From: JAKRSD01 sp964473995
Lineage (GTDB): Bacteria > Bacteroidota > Bacteroidia > CAIKAF01
Direction of reading: 5' to 3'
Assembly (NCBI GenBank): GCA_964473995.1
Contig: CAYYRB010000055.1
Span: 1 to 16,468, forward strand
Length of the DNA stretch: 16,468 nucleotides
Shown: positions 7,270-13,908 of the stretch, one piece after another
How the letters are laid out: each line of letters begins with the position of its first letter
Position numbering within the stretch: position 1 is the stretch's first letter
Made by a program: the position numbers and the translations under genes
Notes under the pieces: generated by a model
Told to the model about the DNA's origin: nothing
Seen by the model: the letters and a program-made list of their open reading frames with translations, nothing else
Database searches by the model: none

Positions 7270-8039
7270 TTTTTCCAGAGCGGATTGGTTTGCCAGAGCT
7301 TTTCCAATTCTTCTTTATCGCGCAGGGTGTCCATGCATTTCCAGAAACCGCGGTGGCGGTAGGCATTCATCTGTCCCTCGCGGGCCAGATCATCCAAAGG
7401 CTGCCGCTCCCACATTACCGCATCAGCATCTGCGTGAAGGTAGTTGGCCACTTCGGGACGGATGACGAAAAATCCGCCGTTAATCCAAGTGCCCTCATCG
7501 GCCGGTTTTTCCACAAAGCCGGTTACCTCGCCCGATTCGTTCACATTCACCACCCCGAACCGGCTTCCCGCCTGAATGCACGTCATGGTGCATATTTTAC
7601 CCGATTGGCGATGATTTTCAATCAAAGCGGGAATATCCACATCGCTCACGCCATCACCGTAGGTAAGCATAAACTCTTCGTTTCCAATGTAAGGGAGTAC
7701 CCGGCGCAATCGCCCGGCGGTTTGGGTTTCCAGTCCGGTATCTACCAAGGTCACTTTGAAATTCTCACCCGTGGGCGAATGATGCACCTCGCAGGAATTG
7801 TTGGACAGATCAACCGAAATATCGGAATTATGCATGAAATAGTTTAGAAAATACTCTTTGATCATCCAGCCTTTATATCCGCAGCAGATGATAAATTCGT
7901 TGTGTCCGTAAGCGGCGTACATTTTCATGATATGCCAAAGAATGGGCCTCTCCCCTATTTCAATCATGGGCTTGGGGCGGAGATAGGATTCTTCAGAAAT
8001 GCGGGTTCCTTTGCCGCCGGCGAAGATGACTACTTTCAT
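7263..8039 (-). CDS. rfbF: glucose-1-phosphate cytidylyltransferase
   Basis: A 258-residue nucleotidyltransferase that makes CDP-glucose from CTP and alpha-D-glucose-1-phosphate, the first step of CDP-hexose synthesis. It shows the N-terminal pyrophosphorylase motif AGGKGTRISEES...RPKPMIEIG (7-28), the metal-binding YGDGVSDVD, GFVEKP, WINGGFFV, and GFWKCMDTLRDKEEL near the C-terminus, all diagnostic of RfbF/DdhA. The third position of the nucleotide loop is Lys (GGK) where Leu is common. The gene lies 36 bases downstream of rmuC and overlaps rfbG, so the sugar cassette may be transcribed with rmuC or from a promoter inside it. Confidence 0.95.
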   Translation of the reverse strand: MKVVIFAGGKGTRISEESYLRPKPMIEIGERPILWHIMKMYAAYGHNEFIICCGYKGWMIKEYFLNYFMHNSDISVDLSNNSCEVHHSPTGENFKVTLVDTGLETQTAGRLRRVLPYIGNEEFMLTYGDGVSDVDIPALIENHRQSGKICTMTCIQAGSRFGVVNVNESGEVTGFVEKPADEGTWINGGFFVIRPEVANYLHADADAVMWERQPLDDLAREGQMNAYRHRGFWKCMDTLRDKEELEKLWQTNPLWKKW

Positions 8040-8075
8040 AGGTACAAAACTGCAAAAAAAGACGCAATACGCATT

Positions 8076-9425
8076 TTATTCCTCAGAGGCCCTATCCAGA
8101 AGAGGCTGGGGTAAACTTTTGGATGCCTTGGCCCCCAATTCCTTCAACTTTTGAGCCCGGCTCACCAAATTAGCCTTCCCATCAACAAGCTTATTCATGG
8201 CGGCATCATAATCAGACTTGGCGGCATTAAGCTGCTTACCTAATTTTAACAGGTCGGTCGCAAATCCCTCAAACTTATCGTACATATCACCCGCCTGACG
8301 GGCTATTTCCACCGCATTGCGGGTCTGATTTTCCTGCCTCCAGATGGAAGCAATAGTACGCAGCGTGGCCAACAAGGTGGATGTGCTCACGATCACGATG
8401 TTCTTTTCAAAGGCATCGTTAAATAAGTCGGCATCATGCTGAACCGCCAAACTGAATGCAGGTTCTATGGGAACGAACAGCAGCACGAAATCAGGACTTG
8501 CCGCACCATATAACTGATGGTAATTTTTCTCACTCAGGCCTTTCACATGAGTGCGCAAGGAATTGATGTGTTTCTTGAGAAAAAGAGCCCGCTCCTCATC
8601 CGCCTCGGCACTGCAGTGACGTTCATAATCGAGCAGAGATACTTTCGAATCGACCACGATGTTTTTATTCTCGGGAAGCTTGATGACTACGTCGGGTTGA
8701 AGCCGCTTGCCGTCTTCATTGGTAACGGAGTCCTGCATGAAATATTCCTCATTTTTACGCAGGCCTGATTTTTCCAACACGCGCTCCAAAATCACCTCGC
8801 CCCAGTTGCCCTGGGCTTTGGAATCTCCTTTCAAGGCCTTGGTCAGGTTCTTGGCCTCTTCGGACATCACCCGGTTCATCTCGCTCAATGAACGAATCTG
8901 CTGCACCAAACCCGCGTTGCGCTCCAGACTTTCCTTGTGGGTGGTATCCACTTTTTCTTCGAAGGATTTGATGCGTTCATTCAGGGGCTTGAGTATTTCG
9001 CCCAATTTCTCCTGATTATGCTCGGTAAACCGCCGGCTTTTATCCTCGAGCAATTCATTCGCGATGTTTTTAAATTCGGTTTTGAAGCGCTCCTGCAACT
9101 GCTCTACCTCGGCTTTATGCTCTCTCAGGCGCTCCGCCAGGTTTTCGTTTTCTTTACGTGAAGCCGATAATTCATCGGTGAGACGCAGCAAACGAGAGCG
9201 CTCTTCTTCCAGCTTCTGTTGATCAGATTTCCAGGCATTTTCTGCCAGACGGATACGCTCATCCGCTTTGGCTTTCTCCAATTTCAGCCCTTCCGTTTCG
9301 GTCAAAAGACGCTTCATTTCTTCATCATTCCCTACGGATAACTTACCCGATGCAAAAAACTTAGCCATCAGGAACCCGAGGACAAAACCTACTAGAAGAC
9401 CAACTAAAACAAATACAATTTCCAT
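8076..9425 (-). CDS. rmuC: DNA recombination protein RmuC, membrane-anchored
   Basis: A 449-residue RmuC homologue. Residues 2-20 form one hydrophobic segment at the N-terminus. Residues about 33-200 are heptad-rich, charged coiled coil. The conserved RmuC domain follows, with GNWGEVILERVLEKSGL (206-222), a PD-(D/E)xK-like core at QPDVVIKL...VVDSK (D245, D259, K261) and FVLLFVPIEPAF (313-324). In E. coli, RmuC limits inversion at short inverted repeats, and the family is predicted to have nuclease activity. It would be anchored in the inner membrane with the rest in the cytoplasm. It is the first gene of the minus-strand series and is divergent from the TPR gene, with 96 bases between starts. 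Confidence 0.93.
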   Translation of the reverse strand: MEIVFVLVGLLVGFVLGFLMAKFFASGKLSVGNDEEMKRLLTETEGLKLEKAKADERIRLAENAWKSDQQKLEEERSRLLRLTDELSASRKENENLAERLREHKAEVEQLQERFKTEFKNIANELLEDKSRRFTEHNQEKLGEILKPLNERIKSFEEKVDTTHKESLERNAGLVQQIRSLSEMNRVMSEEAKNLTKALKGDSKAQGNWGEVILERVLEKSGLRKNEEYFMQDSVTNEDGKRLQPDVVIKLPENKNIVVDSKVSLLDYERHCSAEADEERALFLKKHINSLRTHVKGLSEKNYHQLYGAASPDFVLLFVPIEPAFSLAVQHDADLFNDAFEKNIVIVSTSTLLATLRTIASIWRQENQTRNAVEIARQAGDMYDKFEGFATDLLKLGKQLNAAKSDYDAAMNKLVDGKANLVSRAQKLKELGAKASKSLPQPLLDRASEE

Positions 9426-9445
9426 AGCAAATGAAGGCTGATGTG

Positions 9446-9453
9446 CGAAGATA
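9446..9453 (-). promoter_or_regulatory. Candidate -7 box for rmuC (TATCTTCG)
   Basis: Read on the minus strand this is TATCTTCG, one mismatch from the Bacteroidota TAnnTTTG consensus, 20 bases before the rmuC ATG. No convincing -33 element is visible, so support is weak. Confidence 0.3.
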
Positions 9454-9498
9454 AAATTCTTTATTCATTTTCGGCACACGAACCTGAATACAGATTCG

Positions 9499-9506
9499 TA
9501 TTTTTG
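9499..9506 (+). promoter_or_regulatory. Candidate -7 box for the TPR gene (TATTTTTG)
   Basis: TATTTTTG matches the Bacteroidota TAnnTTTG consensus exactly and ends 15 bases before the TPR-gene ATG, implying a short leader. It lies in the 96-base divergent region shared with rmuC. The -33 element is unclear. Confidence 0.45.
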
Positions 9507-9521
9507 CCTAAATCCTAAACG

Positions 9522-9848
9522 ATGAAAAACCGAGAAGATGAAATTCGAAACATGCTGGAAGAGCAGCCCGATGATGCCTTTCTTCATTATGCCCTTGCGT
9601 TGGAATGCATCCATGCGGGGCGTACGGAAGAAGGAATACAGATTTTAGAAAATCTGAGAGAAAAATCTCCGGATTATCTGGGCCTTTATTACAAATTGGG
9701 ACAGATTTACGGCTTTACGGGCCTCTCAAAAAAGGCGGAAGCCGTTTTTGAAACGGGAATACGGCTGGCGGAGCAGCAACAGCAATTTAAAACCCGTGAC
9801 GAATTGAAAAACGCACTTCAATTCTTGCGGGATGACAATCAGGAATAA
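9522..9848 (+). CDS. small tetratricopeptide repeat protein
   Basis: A 108-residue soluble protein with no signal peptide or membrane segment. Two TPR-like helix pairs can be seen. The first, at about 18-50, reads DAFLHYALALECIHAGRTEE and onward; the second, about 52-85, reads LGLYYKLGQIYGFTGLSKKA and then AVFETGIRLAEQ. TPRs mediate protein-protein contacts; the partner is unknown. Short TPR proteins of this size and N-terminal style are common in Bacteroidota. The haem-copper secreted protein starts 49 bases downstream on the same strand and may share the transcript, but nothing shows a functional link. Confidence 0.8.
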   Translation: MKNREDEIRNMLEEQPDDAFLHYALALECIHAGRTEEGIQILENLREKSPDYLGLYYKLGQIYGFTGLSKKAEAVFETGIRLAEQQQQFKTRDELKNALQFLRDDNQE

Positions 9849-9897
9849 GAAATTGTTTTTATACATTTACCCACACAAACTTTTCAAGTTCAAGCAA

Positions 9898-11466
9898 ATG
9901 AAAAAAAGCATCCTGTTTCTTGCCGCGCTATGCATGGGAATTTTTTCCCTGATGGCCCAAAACTGGGCTTCGGACGTGGCACCCATACTGTACCAAAAAT
10001 GTGTAAAATGTCATAACTCCGAAGGCATAGGCCCTTTTCCCCTGATTACGTATGATGACGCATTTAATTTCAGGGCTGCCATCAAGGAATCGGTGATGAT
10101 GAAAACCATGCCGCCTTGGCCTCCGCAGGAAGGGTACGGCACCTTTGCCCATCCGCGTTCACTCACCGCGCAGCAAATACAGGCCATTGCCGACTGGGTA
10201 GATGCGGGAGCACCCCAGGGAAATTTGGCGGATGCACCCACTCCGCCCGTGATCACGAACAATTACGAGATTCAAAATCCCGATTTGATTATCCGCATGC
10301 CCGCCTACACGGTGAATACCAATACTGATCTTTACCGTTGCTTTGTAATTCCCACCGGGCTCACCCAAAATAAATACATCCAGGAATTGGAAGTGGTACC
10401 CGGTAACCGGGCCATCGTACACCATGCCCTTGTTTTTCAAGATCCGGCACAAACTCCCGTAAACCTGGATGCCCAAGACCCCGAACCCGGCTACACGTCA
10501 TTCGGAGGAACGGGTTCCAACACCTCCAAACTGATCGGTGCATGGGTGCCCGGTTCTATGCGCTTTCGCGCTCCGCAGGGAATGGGCATGAAATTGGATG
10601 CGGGAACCAACATCGTCATGCAGCTGCACTACCCCGGGGGTACCTTCAACCAAACCGACAGCACGGAGGTGCGCATCAAATACGCGACCGCCGCCAATCC
10701 GCGTGAGGTGACGATAGCGCCCGCCATCAACCACGTAACCACACTCACGAACGGTCCGCTGATGATACCGGCGAATCAGACCAAAACCTTTCATGCACAA
10801 TACACGATACCCGCACAATACACTATTTCTGCATTATTGTCGGGACCGCATATGCACCTCATCGGACGCAACATAAAATCATGGGGAGTTACCACATCAG
10901 GCGACACTATTCCGTTCATCAATATCCCGCATTGGGATTTTCACTGGCAGGGATTTTACCAATTCAAGAATTTGGTAAAAATACCGGGAGGTACCACCAT
11001 CCATGCCACGGCCTTGTATGACAACACCACGGGAAATCCACACAATCCGAGCAATCCGCCCCAAACCGTAACGGCGGGAGAAGCCACCACGGACGAGATG
11101 ATGATGGTCTATTTCGGCTACACGCTATACATGCCCGGTGATGAACAAATTTCCCAGGAGTTTGATGAGCCGGTAAATCCTACGGATATTCCCGAAGGCA
11201 TCGTGCAGACCATGCAATTCTATGACCTTTTCCCCAATCCATCTTCCGAACAGGTGCAGGTGAGCGGATTTTTACCGACCGCCGCATCCATGAACGTTAC
11301 ACTCACCGACATGCAGGGACGAACCCTGTCGCAAGAAACAGGAAAGTATTTACCGGCGGGTCATTTCAGTTTCTCGGTACCGCTGAATACCCTGCCCACA
11401 GGATCCTATTTTCTGCAGCTTTCGGACGGAAAAACCTCCCGCACGAAAACGGTCATAAAAAACTGA
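9898..11466 (+). CDS. secreted c-type haem / PHM-like copper monooxygenase with T9SS sorting domain
   Basis: 522 residues from the ATG at 9898. A longer frame opens at 9832, but that start overlaps the TPR gene and would put 22 residues ahead of a clean signal peptide (MKKSILFLAALCMGIFSLMAQ). Residues 35-39 (CVKCH) form a haem c site, with Met71 in MPPWP as the likely sixth ligand. The middle resembles type II copper, ascorbate-dependent monooxygenases such as peptidylglycine hydroxylase (PHM). Candidate ligands for one copper are H175-H176 (VHHALVF) and H244 (MQLHYP), and for the other H318 and H320 (GPHMHLIGR) plus a Met at 401-403. Residues about 442-522 (FYDLFPNPSSEQVQV ... GSYFLQL ... 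KTVIKN) are a type A T9SS C-terminal domain, so it is exported and probably surface-attached or released. Its substrate is unknown. A strong terminator follows 20 bases after the stop. Confidence 0.9.
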   Translation: MKKSILFLAALCMGIFSLMAQNWASDVAPILYQKCVKCHNSEGIGPFPLITYDDAFNFRAAIKESVMMKTMPPWPPQEGYGTFAHPRSLTAQQIQAIADWVDAGAPQGNLADAPTPPVITNNYEIQNPDLIIRMPAYTVNTNTDLYRCFVIPTGLTQNKYIQELEVVPGNRAIVHHALVFQDPAQTPVNLDAQDPEPGYTSFGGTGSNTSKLIGAWVPGSMRFRAPQGMGMKLDAGTNIVMQLHYPGGTFNQTDSTEVRIKYATAANPREVTIAPAINHVTTLTNGPLMIPANQTKTFHAQYTIPAQYTISALLSGPHMHLIGRNIKSWGVTTSGDTIPFINIPHWDFHWQGFYQFKNLVKIPGGTTIHATALYDNTTGNPHNPSNPPQTVTAGEATTDEMMMVYFGYTLYMPGDEQISQEFDEPVNPTDIPEGIVQTMQFYDLFPNPSSEQVQVSGFLPTAASMNVTLTDMQGRTLSQETGKYLPAGHFSFSVPLNTLPTGSYFLQLSDGKTSRTKTVIKN

Positions 11467-11486
11467 TTCATCATTTACCCAAAAGA

Positions 11487-11512
11487 AAAAAGCCCGGATA
11501 ACCGGGCTTTTT
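11487..11512. terminator. Bidirectional intrinsic terminator
   Basis: An 11-base-pair perfect stem, AAAAAGCCCGG (11487-11497) with CCGGGCTTTTT (11502-11512), closes an ATAA loop. T-rich sequence follows on the plus strand, and the A-rich 5' side gives a U-tract on the minus strand. It ends the haem-copper gene (stop at 11466) and can also stop transcripts from the convergent acyl-CoA dehydrogenase gene, about 290 bases past that gene's stop. Confidence 0.9.
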
Positions 11513-11799
11513 CGTTTTTCCGAATTTACTCTTTATAAAATTCGCTTCTTCCGAATTCACTCTCAAAGTTCATGACTGAATATTCTGCCATCCACCTTAA
11601 TTTTGATTTTGCAGCTCACAAGATTGCCTTTTCCGGCTCAAATGAACAGGAAAATAAGCTACAAAGAAAGGATGTATGAGCTACAAGACACCTCTGCCAC
11701 GAAACCTTAGGCCTTGAAAAGAAATAATAAGCCTTCCATTACACTGATAAGGAATGAAAATTCAAAAAGTGTAAAACGGTTTTCGCTTTTCTAATCGCG
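11513..11799. other. Intergenic region without a convincing gene, between convergent genes
   Basis: This stretch lies between the terminator and the stop codon of the acyl-CoA dehydrogenase. It holds a 15-base direct repeat with one mismatch (TTCCGAATTYACTCT at 11518-11532 and 11549-11563) and an overlapping inverted repeat CGAATTT / AAATTCG (11521-11527 and 11538-11544). The longest plus-strand frame I noticed (11572-11679, 35 codons) has no recognisable motif and no promoter box. I see no tRNA fold or other RNA gene. Confidence 0.6.
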
Positions 11800-12942
11800 T
11801 TACTTCTGCAATTCCCCCCGGCTGATGACGATGCGCTGCACCTCGGAAGTGCCTTCGTAAATCTGGGTGATCTTGGCATCACGCATCAGGCGCTCCACAT
11901 GGTATTCCTTCACATACCCGTAACCCCCGTGAACCTGCACGGCCTCCGTGGTCACCCACATGGCTGTCTCCGATGCAAACACTTTGGCCTTGGCGGAAGA
12001 TTGGGCATAATCCAGTCCGTTGTCTTTTTCCCAGGCGGCTTTGTAAATCAGCAGTCGGGCGGCCTCTATGCGCGTGGCCATATCCGCCAATTTAAACTGG
12101 ATGATCTGGTGCTCACTGATGGGTTTGCCGAATGCTTTCCGCTGCTTGGAATATTCCAATGCCAGCTCATAAGCCCCCTGCGCAATACCCAACGCTTGGG
12201 CGGCAATACCGATACGCCCGCCGTTTAAGGTTTTCATGGCAAACTTAAAACCGAAGCCATCCTCACCGATGCGGTTTTCCTTGGGCACTTTCACGTCGGT
12301 AAAGATCAATGAACAGGTGTCGGAGGCACGGATGCCCAACTTATTTTCTTTGGCACCCACGGTAAAGCCGGGCATGCCTTTTTCCACGATGAGCACATTG
12401 ATGCCTTTGTGGCCCTTCGCCCGATCGGTCTGGGCAATCACCAAATATACCGAGGCATTGTAGCCGTTCGTTATCCAGTTCTTGGTTCCGTTCAGCAGAT
12501 AGTGGTCGCCCATGTCAATGGCTTCCGTTTTTTGGGAAGTGGCATCCGACCCCGCCTCGGGCTCACTCAGGGCAAAAGCACCGATGATTTCCCCTTTGGC
12601 CAGCGGCTCCAGGTATTTCTTTTTTTGTTCGGGAGTTCCGTATTCTTCAAGTCCCCAGCATACCAGGGAATTATTTACCGACATGCATACCGAGGCGGAA
12701 GAATCAATTTTGGAAAGTTCTTCCATAGCCAGCACGTAAGAAATGGTGTCTAACCCGGCACCGCCGTTTTCGGGTTTCACCATCATGCCCAAAAAACCGA
12801 GCTCTCCGAGTTTTTTGATCTGCTCCATCGGAAACGCCTGTTTTTCATCGCGTTCTATCACCCCGGGAAGCAATTCTTCGCGGGCAAAATCGCGGGCGGC
12901 TTTCTGAATCATCAAATGTTCGTCGGTAAGCTGAAAACGCAT
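11800..12942 (-). CDS. acyl-CoA dehydrogenase
   Basis: 380 residues from the ATG at 12942. An upstream in-frame ATG at 12984 would add 14 basic residues lying inside and before the promoter box at 12962-12969, so the inner start is preferred. The sequence is typical of short-chain acyl-CoA dehydrogenases: FALSEPEAGSDA (123-134), WITNG (156-160) in the FAD-binding middle domain, KLGIRASDTC (201-210), the dimer/FAD segment KQRKAFGKPISEHQ (266-279), AVQVHGGYGY (334-343) and IYEGTSEVQR with E364 as the catalytic base. It oxidises acyl-CoA to trans-2-enoyl-CoA, passing electrons to electron-transfer flavoprotein in the cytoplasm. The chain-length or branched-chain preference cannot be decided here. 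No ETF or thiolase gene is adjacent. Confidence 0.95.
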   Translation of the reverse strand: MRFQLTDEHLMIQKAARDFAREELLPGVIERDEKQAFPMEQIKKLGELGFLGMMVKPENGGAGLDTISYVLAMEELSKIDSSASVCMSVNNSLVCWGLEEYGTPEQKKKYLEPLAKGEIIGAFALSEPEAGSDATSQKTEAIDMGDHYLLNGTKNWITNGYNASVYLVIAQTDRAKGHKGINVLIVEKGMPGFTVGAKENKLGIRASDTCSLIFTDVKVPKENRIGEDGFGFKFAMKTLNGGRIGIAAQALGIAQGAYELALEYSKQRKAFGKPISEHQIIQFKLADMATRIEAARLLIYKAAWEKDNGLDYAQSSAKAKVFASETAMWVTTEAVQVHGGYGYVKEYHVERLMRDAKITQIYEGTSEVQRIVISRGELQK

Positions 12943-12961
12943 GTGAATAAATTTTGTGTGG

Positions 12962-12969
12962 CAAATGTA
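12962..12969 (-). promoter_or_regulatory. Candidate -7 box for acyl-CoA dehydrogenase (TACATTTG)
   Basis: The minus strand reads TACATTTG, an exact match to TAnnTTTG, 19 bases before the chosen ATG at 12942. Its placement argues against the more upstream start at 12984. A near match for the opposite strand (TATCTTTT, 12968-12975) overlaps it by two bases and could serve anmK. Confidence 0.5.
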
Positions 12970-13011
12970 TCTTTTTCGCTTCAAAAAACTACTCTTGCAT
13001 TACCAATGGAT

Positions 13012-13111
13012 NNNNNNNNNNNNNNNNNNNNNNNNNNNNNNNNNNNNNNNNNNNNNNNNNNNNNNNNNNNNNNNNNNNNNNNNNNNNNNNNNNNNNNNNN
13101 NNNNNNNNNNN
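13012..13111. other. Assembly gap (100 N)
   Basis: Exactly 100 N, a conventional placeholder for a scaffold gap of unknown size. It removes the N-terminal part of anmK; comparison with full-length AnmK suggests that the true gap is several hundred bases. Confidence 0.99.
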
Positions 13112-13819
13112 ATAGATACCGTGAGCGATTTCCGTTCGGGCGACGTGGCCCTGGACGGACAGGGAGCACCGCTGGTTCCCGTAGGTGATGAATGGCTTTT
13201 CGGCGACTTCGACGGATGCCTGAACTTGGGCGGATTTGCCAACATTTCCATGAAGAATGAACAAGGTATTCGCATCGGATTTGATATCGTTCCCTGCAAC
13301 TTCGTGTTGAACCAACTGGCCGGAAGATTAAAGCTCCCCTATGATGAAGGAGGAAAACTGGCGGAAAAAGGAAAGGAGCTACCGGAACTTTCCGCCACGC
13401 TGAACAACCTTCCATTTTATCAACTCGAACCCCCGAAATCCCTGGGCGCGGAATGGGTCGAAAAAAATATCCTGCCTCTGCTTTTGCAGGGAAGCCCGTC
13501 GGATTTACTCCACACGTTTACCAAACACGTGGCGCGGCAATTGGCAAATACGATCAACGCGTACCATCTAAAAAACATATTGGTTACGGGAGGCGGTGCA
13601 AAAAATGACTATCTGATAGCCGAATTGCGTAAATGCACATCTTCGGATATCCGCGTACCCGACCTTCTTACGGTAGATTTTAAAGAAGCGCTCATTTTCG
13701 CCTTTTTGGGATACCTGCGGATGCAGGGGAAAAACAACATTCTGGCATCCGTAACCGGAGCGCGCAGGAATTCATGCGCCGGCGCTTTTTACAAGGCAGA
13801 CGGCATTCCTTTTTATTAA
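13112..13819 (+). CDS. anmK: anhydro-N-acetylmuramic acid kinase, 5' part lost in gap
   Basis: 235 C-terminal residues of AnmK, which hydrolyses and phosphorylates 1,6-anhydro-MurNAc to MurNAc-6-phosphate in cytoplasmic cell-wall recycling. The visible part matches the E. coli protein in order: SDFRSGDVALDGQGAPLVP, CLNLGGFANIS, IGFDIVPCN (aligning with the FDTGPGN segment that carries the catalytic aspartate), YDEGGKLAEKG, ILVTGGGAKND and SVTGARRNS. About 125-130 N-terminal residues, including the expected MSGTSLDGVD ATP-binding motif, are missing. An ATG at 13006 just before the gap, downstream of the divergent promoter region, is a plausible true start, but the frame across the gap cannot be checked. 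It is a gap artefact and not a pseudogene as far as can be seen. Confidence 0.9.
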   Translation: MDTVSDFRSGDVALDGQGAPLVPVGDEWLFGDFDGCLNLGGFANISMKNEQGIRIGFDIVPCNFVLNQLAGRLKLPYDEGGKLAEKGKELPELSATLNNLPFYQLEPPKSLGAEWVEKNILPLLLQGSPSDLLHTFTKHVARQLANTINAYHLKNILVTGGGAKNDYLIAELRKCTSSDIRVPDLLTVDFKEALIFAFLGYLRMQGKNNILASVTGARRNSCAGAFYKADGIPFY

Positions 13820-13873
13820 CACCGGCGGTTGAAAAACAAGCCCGAATTAACCAAGGACAAACATTAACTTTTC

Positions 13874-13881
13874 TACATTTG
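13874..13881 (+). promoter_or_regulatory. Candidate -7 box for the amino acid dehydrogenase (TACATTTG)
   Basis: TACATTTG is an exact TAnnTTTG match, ending 27 bases before the ATG at 13909, in the 89-base gap after anmK. It suggests that the dehydrogenase-nhaD pair has its own promoter. No clear -33 element is seen. Confidence 0.5.
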
Positions 13882-13908
13882 ACCCCGAACCGCGTAATGT
13901 GATTTGGG

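Noticed and set aside
6382..7362. A 326-codon plus-strand open frame opposite rfbG
   Set aside because: It is antisense to a clear CDP-glucose dehydratase, has no recognisable motif, and is explained by codon bias on the other strand.
9832..9897. An upstream in-frame ATG for the haem-copper protein, adding 22 residues
   Set aside because: It overlaps the end of the TPR gene and would bury a clean signal peptide that starts at 9898.
11572..11679. A 35-codon plus-strand open frame in the convergent intergenic region
   Set aside because: It is downstream of a strong terminator, has no promoter box or known motif, and its length is expected by chance.
12943..12984. An upstream in-frame start of the acyl-CoA dehydrogenase
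   Set aside because: It lies across and upstream of the exact -7 box at 12962-12969, and the extra 14 basic residues are absent from the usual family N-terminus.
12956..13111. An open frame drawn continuously from 12956 through the N run into anmK
   Set aside because: The number of N is a placeholder, so the frame before and after the gap cannot be linked.
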